NCBI GenBank assembly: GCA_964487155.1
Contig: CAZAQB010000078.1
Location: 1 to 15,124 of the forward strand
Direction: 5' to 3'
Length of the DNA: 15,124 bases
Origin: CAZAQB01 sp964487155
GTDB taxonomy: Bacteria > Pseudomonadota > Gammaproteobacteria > Nitrococcales > Nitrococcaceae
Position numbers and translations under genes: made by a program. Positions 6,534 through 13,545 of the stretch are shown piece after piece (positions within the stretch are counted from its first letter, which is position 1; each line of letters opens with the position of its first letter). The notes beneath the pieces were generated by a model. That model was not told the origin of the DNA. It made no database searches and worked only from the letters and a program-made list of their open reading frames with translations.

Positions 6534-7268
6534 CTACCCTCCCGCCTCCTCCAGCGCCTCCCGCACCCGCGCCAGGTGCCGGCGGCTGACCTCCAGGGCG
6601 GGGCCTTCCCGGAGCAGCGCATGGCAGCGGCCATCGGTTCCACGCTCCAGGCCCACCAGGCTGTCCCGGGCCACCAGGGTCTTGCGGTGGATGCGCAGGA
6701 AGCGCTCGCCGAACTCCTGCTCCAGGCTCTTCAGCGACTCCTCGATGAGGTCCTCGCCCTCGGCATGAACCACGGTCACGTATTTCTGATCTGCCATGAA
6801 GAAGCGCACCGAGGCCACCGGGATCAGCTCCAGCCCCTGGCGGCGCCGGCACAGGATGTGCTCGCGGGCGGTGGACAGGCCATCCTCGCGCAGCGACTCC
6901 AGCTGGGCGCGGTTGAGCCGGCGTGCCCGGCCCAGGGCAAGGGCCAGGCGGTCCCGGCGTACCGGCTTCACCAAGTAGTCCACCGCGGCCTGCTCGAAGG
7001 CCTCCAGCGCATGGTCCCCGTAGGCGGTGACGAACACCACCGCCGGCGGCCGCGCGGTCGCGGCGAGCCGGCCGGCCACCTCCAGGCCGTCCAGCCCCGG
7101 CATGCGGATGTCCAGCAGGATCACATCCGGCTGCAGCCGCTCGCAGGCCTGCAACGCCCCCTCGCCGTCACTCGCCTCGCCCACCACCTGGTGCCCGCCC
7201 ACCGCGTCCACCAGGGTGTGCAGCCGGCGCCGGGCCGGCGCCTCGTCATCGACGATCAGCAGCCGCAT
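6534..7268 (-). CDS. algR: AlgR-type LytTR response regulator
   Basis: This is a 244-residue two-component regulator with a receiver domain (about 1-115) and a C-terminal LytTR DNA-binding domain (about 140-240), the layout of AlgR in Pseudomonas. Receiver residues are intact: acidic pocket D7/D8 in LLIVDDEAPARRR, phospho-acceptor D53 in VILLDIRMPG, T81 in VFVTAYGDHA and K101 in YLVKPV. LytTR motifs include VRFFMADQKYVTV and FLRIHRKTLVARDSL. AlgR controls twitching motility, alginate and biofilm genes in Pseudomonas; targets here are unknown. The ATG lies inside the algZ 3' end (23-nt overlap), so kinase and regulator are translationally linked. The gene ends in TAG, followed on its 3' side by the heptamer tract and REP pair. 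Confidence 0.93.
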   Translation of the reverse strand: MRLLIVDDEAPARRRLHTLVDAVGGHQVVGEASDGEGALQACERLQPDVILLDIRMPGLDGLEVAGRLAATARPPAVVFVTAYGDHALEAFEQAAVDYLVKPVRRDRLALALGRARRLNRAQLESLREDGLSTAREHILCRRRQGLELIPVASVRFFMADQKYVTVVHAEGEDLIEESLKSLEQEFGERFLRIHRKTLVARDSLVGLERGTDGRCHALLREGPALEVSRRHLARVREALEEAGG

Positions 7269-8316
7269 GCTCGCCCTCCCGACGGCAGGGCAGGCGCAGC
7301 TCCACGCGGTATTCCCGCTCGCCCGCCCGTACCTGCATGCCGGAGACGCCCGGGAAGGCCAGCGCCAAGCGTTCGCGGATGTTGTCCTGGGCCATGCCGG
7401 TCCCTCCGGCGCGGGCCCGGCCGGCTGCCGGCCGTGGGTTGGTCACCGCCAGCAGCAAGGCCGAGCCGTCCCGGCGCGCCTCGATGCGTATCGTGCCGCC
7501 GTCCACCAAGCCCCCTATCCCATAGTAGACGGCGTTCTCGGCCAGTGGCTGCAGGCAGAACGGCGGCACCAGGGCATCCGCGACATCCGGGGACAGTTGC
7601 CAGTCCACCTGCAGCCGGTCCCCGAGCCGCAATTGCTCCATGCGCAGGTAGCCCTCCACCAGTTCCAGCTCCCGCCCGAGAGCCACCATGCGATCCCCCT
7701 GGGACAGGCTGGCGCGGAACAGGTCGGCCAGGTCCTCCACCAGGTGCTCGGCGGTGTCGGGATCCTCGGGGATCAGCGAGGCAATGGTGTTCAGGGCGTT
7801 GAACAGGAAGTGCGGCCGGATGCGGGCCTGGAGGGCATCCACCCGGGCCTGGGCGGCGGCCTGCAGCCGGCTGCGCCACTGGTGCTGGAGGTAGAGATAG
7901 CGCAGCACCACCGCCGCGACGATGGCGGCGATGATCAGGCTGCGGGCCAGGAACTCCGCCAGGGAAGGCCGTTCCCCCACGGGCATGATCCGATGGGCGA
8001 GGACCGTGACTGCGGTGGCGACCGCCAGCACCAGCAGGTAGCTCACCAGTGCCGCGGTCAGGTTGCCGCGGCCAGCCAGCCAGCGTCGGGCCACGCACAG
8101 CACGGCGGCGCTGCCCAGCGCAATCCATTGCACCAGCAGGGAAAACAGGCTGAGATCCTGCCATGGGTCGCCCCGGCCGAGCCGGGCCAGCACCAGCACC
8201 AGCACCAGCAGCTGGCCCATCACCACCACCGCGAACACGGCGTGCAGGGCGCAGAAGTTGGGCAGGAACAACTGGCCGTCCGCCGCGCCCGGCCCTGCTC
8301 CGACAATTCTCGCCAT
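7246..8316 (-). CDS. algZ: AlgZ/FimS-type membrane histidine kinase
   Basis: This 356-residue sensor kinase of the LytS/AlgZ family (His_kinase, PF06580) is the likely partner of the adjacent AlgR. Four hydrophobic segments lie at about 21-46, 60-77, 86-110 and 121-141, with no large periplasmic domain. The phospho-acceptor is H169 in ALQARIRPHFLFNALNTIASLI's core RPHFLFNALN. The N-box reads LQPLAENAVYYGI (255-267); the His usual before GI is Tyr265 here. A glycine-rich GTGMAQDNIRERL forms the rest of the ATP site. The ATG has AGGGAG at 5 nt. Its start lies 190 bp from argH on the opposite strand, the same divergent arrangement as in Pseudomonas. The signal it senses cannot be read from sequence. 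Confidence 0.92.
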   Translation of the reverse strand: MARIVGAGPGAADGQLFLPNFCALHAVFAVVVMGQLLVLVLVLARLGRGDPWQDLSLFSLLVQWIALGSAAVLCVARRWLAGRGNLTAALVSYLLVLAVATAVTVLAHRIMPVGERPSLAEFLARSLIIAAIVAAVVLRYLYLQHQWRSRLQAAAQARVDALQARIRPHFLFNALNTIASLIPEDPDTAEHLVEDLADLFRASLSQGDRMVALGRELELVEGYLRMEQLRLGDRLQVDWQLSPDVADALVPPFCLQPLAENAVYYGIGGLVDGGTIRIEARRDGSALLLAVTNPRPAAGRARAGGTGMAQDNIRERLALAFPGVSGMQVRAGEREYRVELRLPCRREGEHAAADRR

Positions 8317-8437
8317 GGATCTCCCTGTCCGTGGATGCCGCCGCCGGGTGTCCGGCGTTCAGCATGGCGGCGCGGGCACCTGGCGGCAAGGTGGAGGCGG
8401 TAGTACGGGCCGGCAGCCTCCCGGGGCGGTGATTCGC

Positions 8438-8443
8438 TATACT
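8438..8443 (+). promoter_or_regulatory. Possible -10 box for argH
   Basis: TATACT, in the context GATTCGCTATACTGCG, matches a sigma70 -10 box in five of six bases and stands out in very GC-rich DNA about 64 bp upstream of the argH ATG. No good -35 box lies 16-18 bp upstream. The same 8317-8506 interval must also hold the algZ promoter on the other strand, for which I see no clear match. Confidence 0.4.
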
Positions 8444-8506
8444 GCGCCGCCGGCCCCGGGGCGTGCCCGGCGGCCTTCCTCCGCCCACAGCCTCAGGCAG
8501 CAGCCC

Positions 8507-9919
8507 ATGAGCGACAAGACCTCCGACGCCCTCTGGACCGGCCGCTTCACCGAGGCCACCGACCGCTTCGTGGAGGCGTTCACCGCCTCCGAGCACTTCG
8601 ACCGGCGCCTGTACCGCCAGGATCTGCAGGGCTCCCGGGCCCATGCCCGCATGCTGCAGGCCGCCGGCGTGCTCGCGCAGGCCGAGCTCAGCGCCATCCT
8701 GGAGGGCCTGGACGCCATCGAGGCGGAGATCGAGGCCGGCAGCTTCCCGTGGACGCCCGCCCTGGAGGACGTCCACATGAACATCGAGAAGCGCCTCACC
8801 GAGCGCATCGGCGAGGCCGGCAAGAAGCTGCACACCGGGCGCTCGCGAAACGACCAGGTGGCTACCGACGTGCGGCTCTGGCTGCGGGAGGCCATCGACG
8901 CGGCGACGGCCCAGCTGCGGCGCTTCCAGGCCGGGCTGGTGGCTCTGGCCGAGCGCGAGGCGGATAGCATCATGCCCGGCTTCACCCACCTGCAGGTGGC
9001 CCAGCCGGTGACCTTCGGCCACCACATGCTGGCCTGGTACGAGATGCTGGTGCGCGACGAGGAGCGCCTCGCCGACTGCCGCCGGCGTGCCAACGTCATG
9101 CCCCTGGGATCCGCCGCCCTGGCGGGCACCACCTTCCCCCTGGACCGCCGCCTCACCTGTGCCGAGCTGGGCTTCGAGCGGCCCTCGGCCAACTCCCTGG
9201 ACGCGGTTTCCGACCGGGATTTCGCCATCGAATTCACCGCCGCCGCGGCGCTGGCCATGACCCACCTCTCGCGCATGGCCGAGGAGCTGGTGCTGTGGAC
9301 CTCGCCGGCGTTCGGCTTCGTGGACCTGCCGGACCGCTTCTGCACCGGCTCGTCGATCATGCCCCAGAAGAAGAACCCGGACGTGGCCGAGCTGGTGCGG
9401 GGCCGGGCGGCCCGGGTGCAGGGCCGCCACCTCACCCTGCTGACCCTGATGAAGGGCCAGCCGCTCGCCTACAACCGCGACAACCAGGAGGACAAGGAGC
9501 CGCTGTTCGACGCCGCCGACACACTGATCGGCTGCCTGCGGGCGTTTGCCGACATGGTGCCGGCGCTGACGGTGAACCGGGATCGCACCCGGGAGGCCGC
9601 GCGCCAGGGCTTCGCCACCGCCACCGACCTGGCGGACTACCTGGTGCGCCGGGGAGTCGCCTTCCGGGACGCCCACGAAATCGTCGGCCGGGCGGTGCGC
9701 TTCGGCGTGGAGCAGGGCCGGGACCTGGCGCAGATGAGCCTGGAAGAGCTGCGCCGCTTCTCCGCGGCGATCGGCGAGGACGTGTTCGAGGTGCTTACTC
9801 TGGAGGGCTCGGTGGCGGCCCGCAACCACCTCGGCGGCACCGCGCCGGCTCAGGTGCGGGCCCAGGTGGCGGCGGCGCGGGAGCGGCTGGCGGCGCTGGA
9901 GGGGAGCGCCGGCGGGTGA
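8507..9919 (+). CDS. argH: Argininosuccinate lyase
   Basis: ArgH splits argininosuccinate into arginine and fumarate, the last step of arginine synthesis, as a homotetramer in the cytoplasm. The 470-residue protein is complete. Visible motifs of the fumarase/aspartase superfamily are HTGRSRNDQVATD (109-121), GFTHLQVAQPV with general-acid H161, and the signature GSSIMPQKKNPD (281-292) carrying the catalytic serine in its flexible loop. It opens LWTGRFTE, as family members do (about 460 residues). The ATG was chosen because it is followed directly by conserved sequence (MSDKTSDALWTGRF); the frame is open upstream but that part is intergenic in character. The ribosome-binding site is weak (AGGCAG). 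It is transcribed divergently from algZ and ends 9 nt before a REP pair. Confidence 0.98.
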   Translation: MSDKTSDALWTGRFTEATDRFVEAFTASEHFDRRLYRQDLQGSRAHARMLQAAGVLAQAELSAILEGLDAIEAEIEAGSFPWTPALEDVHMNIEKRLTERIGEAGKKLHTGRSRNDQVATDVRLWLREAIDAATAQLRRFQAGLVALAEREADSIMPGFTHLQVAQPVTFGHHMLAWYEMLVRDEERLADCRRRANVMPLGSAALAGTTFPLDRRLTCAELGFERPSANSLDAVSDRDFAIEFTAAAALAMTHLSRMAEELVLWTSPAFGFVDLPDRFCTGSSIMPQKKNPDVAELVRGRAARVQGRHLTLLTLMKGQPLAYNRDNQEDKEPLFDAADTLIGCLRAFADMVPALTVNRDRTREAARQGFATATDLADYLVRRGVAFRDAHEIVGRAVRFGVEQGRDLAQMSLEELRRFSAAIGEDVFEVLTLEGSVAARNHLGGTAPAQVRAQVAAARERLAALEGSAGG

Positions 9920-9928
9920 GCGCAAGAC

Positions 9929-10036
9929 GCCGGATGCGGCGCTGGCGCGCCTTATCCGGCCTACGCGGGCCTCGACTGACCCGCGCGCAGGGGGGTGGCT
10001 GCAAGGCGTAGGCCGGATAAGCGAAGCGCATCCGGC
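9929..10036. repeat. Head-to-head REP pair (BIME-like) between argH and the esterase gene
   Basis: Unit Y lies at 9929-9964 (begins GCCGGATGCGGCG, ends CGCCTTATCCGGCCTAC) and unit Z at 10008-10036, facing it. Unit Y appears identical to the two Y copies in the array near the window start, 8 kb away. The 43-bp spacer begins GCGGGCCTCG like that of the algR-hemC pair but then diverges and lacks its full dyad. It lies between the convergent 3' ends of argH and the esterase gene, where it may act as a bidirectional terminator or 3'-end stabiliser. Confidence 0.9.
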
Positions 10037-10107
10037 ATCTTCAGCCGAGGGCTCGGGACTCCACCGCCAGACGGCCTTCACAGACGCCTGGCCGGCGCCT
10101 CACTCTG

Positions 10108-10147
10108 CTCAGTCCTCAGTCCTCAGTCCTCAGTCCTCAGTCCTCAG
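10108..10147 (+). repeat. CCTCAGT heptanucleotide tandem tract, about 5.7 copies
   Basis: CTCAGT (10108-10113), four copies of CCTCAGT (10114-10141) and CCTCAG (10142-10147) form a second tract of the same heptamer as at 6465-6525, in the same orientation. It ends 2 bp from the TAG stop of the minus-strand esterase gene. The 70 bp between it and the REP pair show nothing recognisable. Confidence 0.95.
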
Positions 10148-10149
10148 CC

Positions 10150-10824
10150 CTACACCCCCAGCACCCGCCCCAGCCACGCCCCGATGTCCCGCACCTGCTC
10201 CAGGCAGACCTGGTGCTCCATGGGGTAGTCGTGCCATTCCACCGCATAGCCCTCGGCCTCAAGCCAGTCCCGGCTGCGGATGCCCAGCTCCGAAGGCACC
10301 ACCGGGTCGCGGCTGCCATGGGCCAGGAACAGCGGCGTGCGGCGGTTGGCGGGGTGCAGCTCGCCGGCCAGTTGCTCCGGCAGCGGGATCCAGGTGGACA
10401 GTCCCATGATGCCGGCCAGGCGCTCCGGGTGGCGCAGCCCGGCGTGCAGGGCAATGGCCCCGCCCTGGGAGAAACCGGCCAGCACCGTGTGTTCGGGGGC
10501 GACGCCGCGGCTGCGCTCGCGCGCCAGAAGGGCGCTCACCGCCGCGGCGGAGGCCTCCACGCCCTCGGTGTCCTGGGGAAAGCCGGCGCCGATGCCGTAG
10601 ATGTCAAACCAGGCGCGCATGGTCATGCCGGCGTTGACGCTCACCGGCCGCTGGGGCGCGTGGGGGAATACGAAGCGCACCCCCGCATCCCTTGGCAGGC
10701 CCAGCTCGGGGACGATGGGCTGGAAGTCGTAGCCGTCGGCCCCCAGGCCGTGCAGCCAGATCACGGATCTCTCGCAGGTCTCTCCCAGGGTGACCTCCAC
10801 GGCCTCCAGCAATGCCTCGTTCAC
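10150..10824 (-). CDS. Carboxylesterase of the phospholipase/acyl-protein thioesterase family
   Basis: This 224-residue alpha/beta hydrolase belongs to the phospholipase/carboxylesterase family (Abhydrolase_2, PF02230), which hydrolyses small aliphatic or acyl-thioester substrates in the cytoplasm. The triad is visible: nucleophile S119 in GFSQGG, D173 in AHGSRDPVVP and H204 in PMEHQVCL. VIWLHGLGADGYDF (21-34) supplies the oxyanion-hole region. The chosen start is a GTG with AGGAG 6 nt upstream, giving the usual family length and N-terminus. An upstream ATG would add 38 residues of GC-rich leader with no family counterpart. The gene stands alone on the minus strand, convergent with argH and divergent from lptM. 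Its natural substrate is unknown. Confidence 0.93.
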   Translation of the reverse strand: MNEALLEAVEVTLGETCERSVIWLHGLGADGYDFQPIVPELGLPRDAGVRFVFPHAPQRPVSVNAGMTMRAWFDIYGIGAGFPQDTEGVEASAAAVSALLARERSRGVAPEHTVLAGFSQGGAIALHAGLRHPERLAGIMGLSTWIPLPEQLAGELHPANRRTPLFLAHGSRDPVVPSELGIRSRDWLEAEGYAVEWHDYPMEHQVCLEQVRDIGAWLGRVLGV

Positions 10825-10956
10825 GGCTGCTCCTTCCACGCTCTGAACCCGCTGCAGACTATCCCACGCCCTGCGCAGCCCGCCAAACCCCGGCGGGGTG
10901 CCGGGTGCGGGCATGGCGGGTAACATACGCTCCGCCATTCCCAGCCGGAGCGCGTC

Positions 10957-11088
10957 ATGAGAGGCCTCGCCGCCGCCCTGCTGCTGGCCCTGGGTGTTGC
11001 CGCCTGCGGCCAGAAGGGCCCCCTGTACCTGCCCGAGCCAGAGCCGGAGGCGCCTGCCCAGGCGCCGGCCGAGGAGGAGGGCTCATGA
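10957..11088 (+). CDS. lptM: LptM (YifL/LppL) small lipoprotein
   Basis: This 43-residue lipoprotein precursor is too short for many gene finders. It has a signal peptide (MRGLAAALLLALGVAAC), a lipobox VAAC with acylated C17, and the family hallmark CGQKGPLYLP directly after it, then a Pro/Glu/Ala-rich tail. In E. coli LptM binds the LptD-LptE LPS translocon at the outer membrane and helps oxidative maturation of LptD. The residue after the cysteine is Gly, not Asp, so sorting to the outer membrane is expected. The ATG has GGAG at 10947-10950. Its TGA overlaps the lysA ATG (ATGA at 11085-11088). The order lptM(lppL)-lysA-dapF is the standard one in Pseudomonas and relatives. Confidence 0.95.
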   Translation: MRGLAAALLLALGVAACGQKGPLYLPEPEPEAPAQAPAEEEGS

Positions 11089-12338
11089 CCGGTTTCCAGC
11101 GCCGGGACGCGGCCCTGTGGGCGGAGTCGGTACCCCTGACCGAGCTCGCGGAGCGCTTCGGCACCCCCTGCTACGTCTATTCGCGGGCCGCCGTCGAGGC
11201 CGCCTGGCGGGAGCTGGACGCCGGCTTCGGGGGCCGGGAGCACCTGATCTGCTACGCCGTCAAGGCCAACAGCAACCTGGCGCTGCTGTCCCTGCTGGCC
11301 CGCCTGGGCGCCGGTTTCGATATCGTCTCCGGCGGCGAGCTGGAGCGGGTGCTGGCCGCCGGCGGCGATCCGGCGCGGGTGGTGTTCTCGGGGGTGGGCA
11401 AGAGCGAAGCTGAAATCCGCCGCGCCCTGGAGGCCGGCATCCTGTGCTTCAACGTCGAATCGGAGCCGGAGCTGCTGCGCATCGACGCTATCGCCCGGGC
11501 CCAGGGCCGGCGCGCGCCGGTGTCCCTGCGGGTCAACCCGGACGTGGATCCCCGCACCCATCCCTACATCGCCACCGGCCTGCGCCACAGCAAGTTCGGG
11601 GTGCCGGCCGCCGAGGCCGAAGCCCTCTATGGGCGGGCGCAGCGCATGGCCGGCATCCGGCTCACCGGCATCGATTTCCACATCGGCTCCCAGCTCACCT
11701 CCGGCGAACCCCTGGCCGAGGCGGTGGATCGCGTCCTGGAACTGGTGGACCGCCTGCAGGCCGCCGGCATCTCACTGTCCCATCTGGATATGGGTGGCGG
11801 GCTCGGCATCCGCTACCGGGACGAAACCCCGCCGTCGCGCCGGGACTACGTGGAGCAGCTGGTGGCCCGGGTCGGCGACCGGCCGCACACCCTGCTGCTG
11901 GAGCCGGGCCGCTGCCTGGTAGGGGAGGCCGGGGTGCTGCTCACCCGGGTGGAGTATCTGAAGGCCGGCGAGCCGCGCGGCTTTGCGGTGGTGGATGCGG
12001 CCATGAACGATCTGCTGCGCCCGGCGCTGTATGACGCCTGGCAGGCCATCGAGCGGGTGGAGGCCGATACAGGGGCCCCGCCGCGCCCCTGGGACGTGGT
12101 GGGGCCGGTCTGCGAGAGCGGCGATTTCCTGGGCCGCGACCGGCAGCTGGCCCTAACGGGCCGCGACCTGCTGGCGGTGCGCGCCGCCGGGGCGTACGGT
12201 TTCGTCATGAGCAGCAACTACAACACCCGGCCGCGTCCGCCGGAGGTGCTGGTGGACGGTAACCGCGCCTGGGAGATCCGCGAGCGCGAGCCCCTGGCCG
12301 AACTCTGGCGGGGCGAGCGCATCCCCGACTGGGACTGA
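11085..12338 (+). CDS. lysA: Diaminopimelate decarboxylase
   Basis: LysA is a PLP enzyme that decarboxylates meso-diaminopimelate to L-lysine, the last step of the DAP pathway. The 417-residue protein shows the fold-III decarboxylase motifs in order: PLP-binding K60 in CYAVKANSN, SGGELERV (82-89), H199 in GIDFHIGSQ, DMGGGLGI (235-242), EPGR (273-276) and C343 in GPVCESGDF, the substrate-site cysteine contributed by the partner subunit. The ATG overlaps the lptM stop and has a strong GAGGAGGAGG ribosome-binding site at 11071-11080. The frame is open further upstream, but that part overlaps lptM. dapF follows after 7 nt, so the enzymes making and consuming meso-DAP are co-expressed. Confidence 0.98.
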   Translation: MTGFQRRDAALWAESVPLTELAERFGTPCYVYSRAAVEAAWRELDAGFGGREHLICYAVKANSNLALLSLLARLGAGFDIVSGGELERVLAAGGDPARVVFSGVGKSEAEIRRALEAGILCFNVESEPELLRIDAIARAQGRRAPVSLRVNPDVDPRTHPYIATGLRHSKFGVPAAEAEALYGRAQRMAGIRLTGIDFHIGSQLTSGEPLAEAVDRVLELVDRLQAAGISLSHLDMGGGLGIRYRDETPPSRRDYVEQLVARVGDRPHTLLLEPGRCLVGEAGVLLTRVEYLKAGEPRGFAVVDAAMNDLLRPALYDAWQAIERVEADTGAPPRPWDVVGPVCESGDFLGRDRQLALTGRDLLAVRAAGAYGFVMSSNYNTRPRPPEVLVDGNRAWEIREREPLAELWRGERIPDWD

Positions 12339-12345
12339 CCCCACA

Positions 12346-13185
12346 GTGGCCCGCACGCTCGAATTCACCAAGATGCATGGCCTGGGCAACGACTTCGTGG
12401 TCATCGACGGGCTGTCCCGGCCGGTGGACCTGAGCGGCGCCGATGCGCGCCTGCTGGCCCACCGGCGACGCGGGGTGGGCTGCGACCAGGTGCTGCTGGC
12501 CGAGCCGCCGCGCGGTGGAGAGGCCCAGGTCCGGTACCGAATTTTCAATGCCGACGGCAGCGAGGCCGAGCATTGCGGCAACGGCGTGCGCTGTCTGGTG
12601 CGCTTGCTGCTCGACCGGGGCCTGGTGCGGGGCGAGCAGGTGAGCGTGGAGACCCACGGCCGGCTGACCACCGTCCGGCCGCTGCCCGACGGCCGCCTGG
12701 TGGTGGACATGGGCCCACCCGAGCTGGACCCTCCGGCGATCCCCTTCGAGGCCGCGGATTGCGCCGTGAGCTATCCGCTTGAGGTGGACGGCGAGACGCT
12801 GGAGATCGGTGCCGTGTCCATGGGCAACCCCCACGCGGTGGTGCTGGTGGACGACCTGGATGCGGCGCCGGTGGCGCGGCTGGGCCCGCGGATCGAGCAT
12901 CACCCCCGCTTCCCGCGGCGGGTGAACGCCGGCTTCGCCCAGGTGCTGGCGCCCGACCACCTGCGGTTGCGGGTCTGGGAGCGGGGAGCCGGCGAGACCG
13001 AGGCCTGCGGCACCGGCGCCTGCGCCGCCGTGGTGGCGGTCCGGCTACGCGGGCTGCTGGGCCCCGAGGTCGCCGTGGATCTTCCTGGAGGCAGACTGGT
13101 GATAAACTGGGCCGGCGACGCCGCGCCGGTGCATATGGCGGGCCCGGCGGTCAGCGTTTTCCGGGGCGAGATTGCCCTGCCATAG
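12346..13185 (+). CDS. dapF: Diaminopimelate epimerase
   Basis: DapF interconverts LL- and meso-diaminopimelate with two cysteines and no cofactor, supplying peptidoglycan and lysine synthesis. The 279-residue protein has both catalytic cysteines: C77 in EAEHCGNGVRC and C221 in ETEACGTGACA. Other family motifs are FTKMHGLGNDFVV (7-19), GVGCDQVL (43-50), RIFNADGSE (65-73) and MGNPHAV (159-165). The start is a GTG 7 nt after the lysA stop, with no evident Shine-Dalgarno, so translation probably depends on coupling to lysA. The next ATG falls within the conserved KMHGLGND motif and is too late. Downstream, the operon is split from DUF484 by 360 bp holding an inverted-repeat element. Confidence 0.98.
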   Translation: MARTLEFTKMHGLGNDFVVIDGLSRPVDLSGADARLLAHRRRGVGCDQVLLAEPPRGGEAQVRYRIFNADGSEAEHCGNGVRCLVRLLLDRGLVRGEQVSVETHGRLTTVRPLPDGRLVVDMGPPELDPPAIPFEAADCAVSYPLEVDGETLEIGAVSMGNPHAVVLVDDLDAAPVARLGPRIEHHPRFPRRVNAGFAQVLAPDHLRLRVWERGAGETEACGTGACAAVVAVRLRGLLGPEVAVDLPGGRLVINWAGDAAPVHMAGPAVSVFRGEIALP

Positions 13186-13236
13186 GACGGCGGTTTCCAT
13201 GCTTAGGGTCCTGTCCCAGAAGTTCGTCGCCGCTCT

Positions 13237-13333
13237 GCGCCCCGACAAGGCACTGTCGGTAGGCGGCGGCGTGAAGGCGTGGTGGTACCACGTCGAGCGA
13301 CGCCAACACCCCGACAGTGCCTTGTCGGGGCGC
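13237..13333. repeat. Internal hairpin 1 of the MITE-like element
   Basis: A 23-bp perfect inverted repeat pairs 13237-13259 (begins GCGCCCCGACAAGG) with 13311-13333 (begins CCGACAGTGCC). The 51-nt loop holds a smaller dyad, GGCGT (13276-13280) with ACGCC (13300-13304), around the self-complementary GTGGTACCAC (13282-13291). Confidence 0.9.
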
Positions 13334-13340
13334 CCGCAGG

Positions 13341-13436
13341 GAGGGCTGCTGCGGTCCCAGGGCGGTGTTGCGCCTCCTCGCCGTAGCCCCGCTACGGCTC
13401 GTCGGCGCGCCTGGCCCTGGAACCGCAGCAGCCCTC
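13341..13436. repeat. Internal hairpin 2 of the MITE-like element
   Basis: Positions 13341-13363 (begins GAGGGCTGCTGCGG) pair with 13414-13436 (ends CCGCAGCAGCCCTC) at 22 of 23 bases; the one mismatch is C13356 against A13421. At its centre CCGTAGC-CCC-GCTACGG (13381-13397) forms a further perfect 7-bp stem. Confidence 0.9.
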
Positions 13437-13500
13437 AGAGGGGTGACGAACTTCTGGGACAGGACCCTACGGAGCGGTCTTCGGTGTTCCCGCCCCCGCG

Positions 13501-13517
13501 GACCCGGGCCCCGGGTC
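13501..13517 (+). other. Small hairpin in the DUF484 leader
   Basis: GACCCGG-GCC-CCGGGTC is a perfect 7-bp stem with a 3-nt loop, 28 bp before the DUF484 ATG and outside the inverted-repeat element. No T-run follows, so it is not an evident terminator. In GC-rich DNA such a stem can arise by chance. Confidence 0.35.
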
Positions 13518-13545
13518 GGAGCTGCGGCTGCGCGAGGGTCGATTG

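Larger units (their letters stand above)
13204..13469. mobile_element. MITE-like inverted-repeat element, 25-bp perfect TIRs, inside the dapF-DUF484 spacer
   Basis: Positions 13204-13228 (begins TAGGGTCCTGTCCCAG) are perfectly repeated in inverted orientation at 13445-13469 (ends CTGGGACAGGACCCTA). The ends carry TA, so the element may be a 262-bp body flanked by a TA target duplication, as for IS630/Tc1-mariner-type and some IS5-group elements. No longer flanking duplication is seen. Between the TIRs lie two large hairpins and no credible gene: the open frames are GC-rich artefacts. This fits a non-autonomous MITE mobilised by a transposase elsewhere. It starts 18 bp after the dapF stop and spans most of the gap to DUF484. 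I cannot name the parental IS. Confidence 0.8.

Noticed and set aside
7256..10081. Very long minus-strand open frame (941 codons) across algZ, the promoter region and argH
   Set aside because: It is antisense to argH and in a different frame from algZ. It has low-complexity R/G/A/P composition and no recognisable motif; stop codons are rare in off-frames of such GC-rich DNA.
10825..10938. Upstream ATG giving a 262-residue esterase
   Set aside because: The extra 38 residues lack family counterparts, and the GTG at 10824 has a well-placed AGGAG and gives the usual family length.
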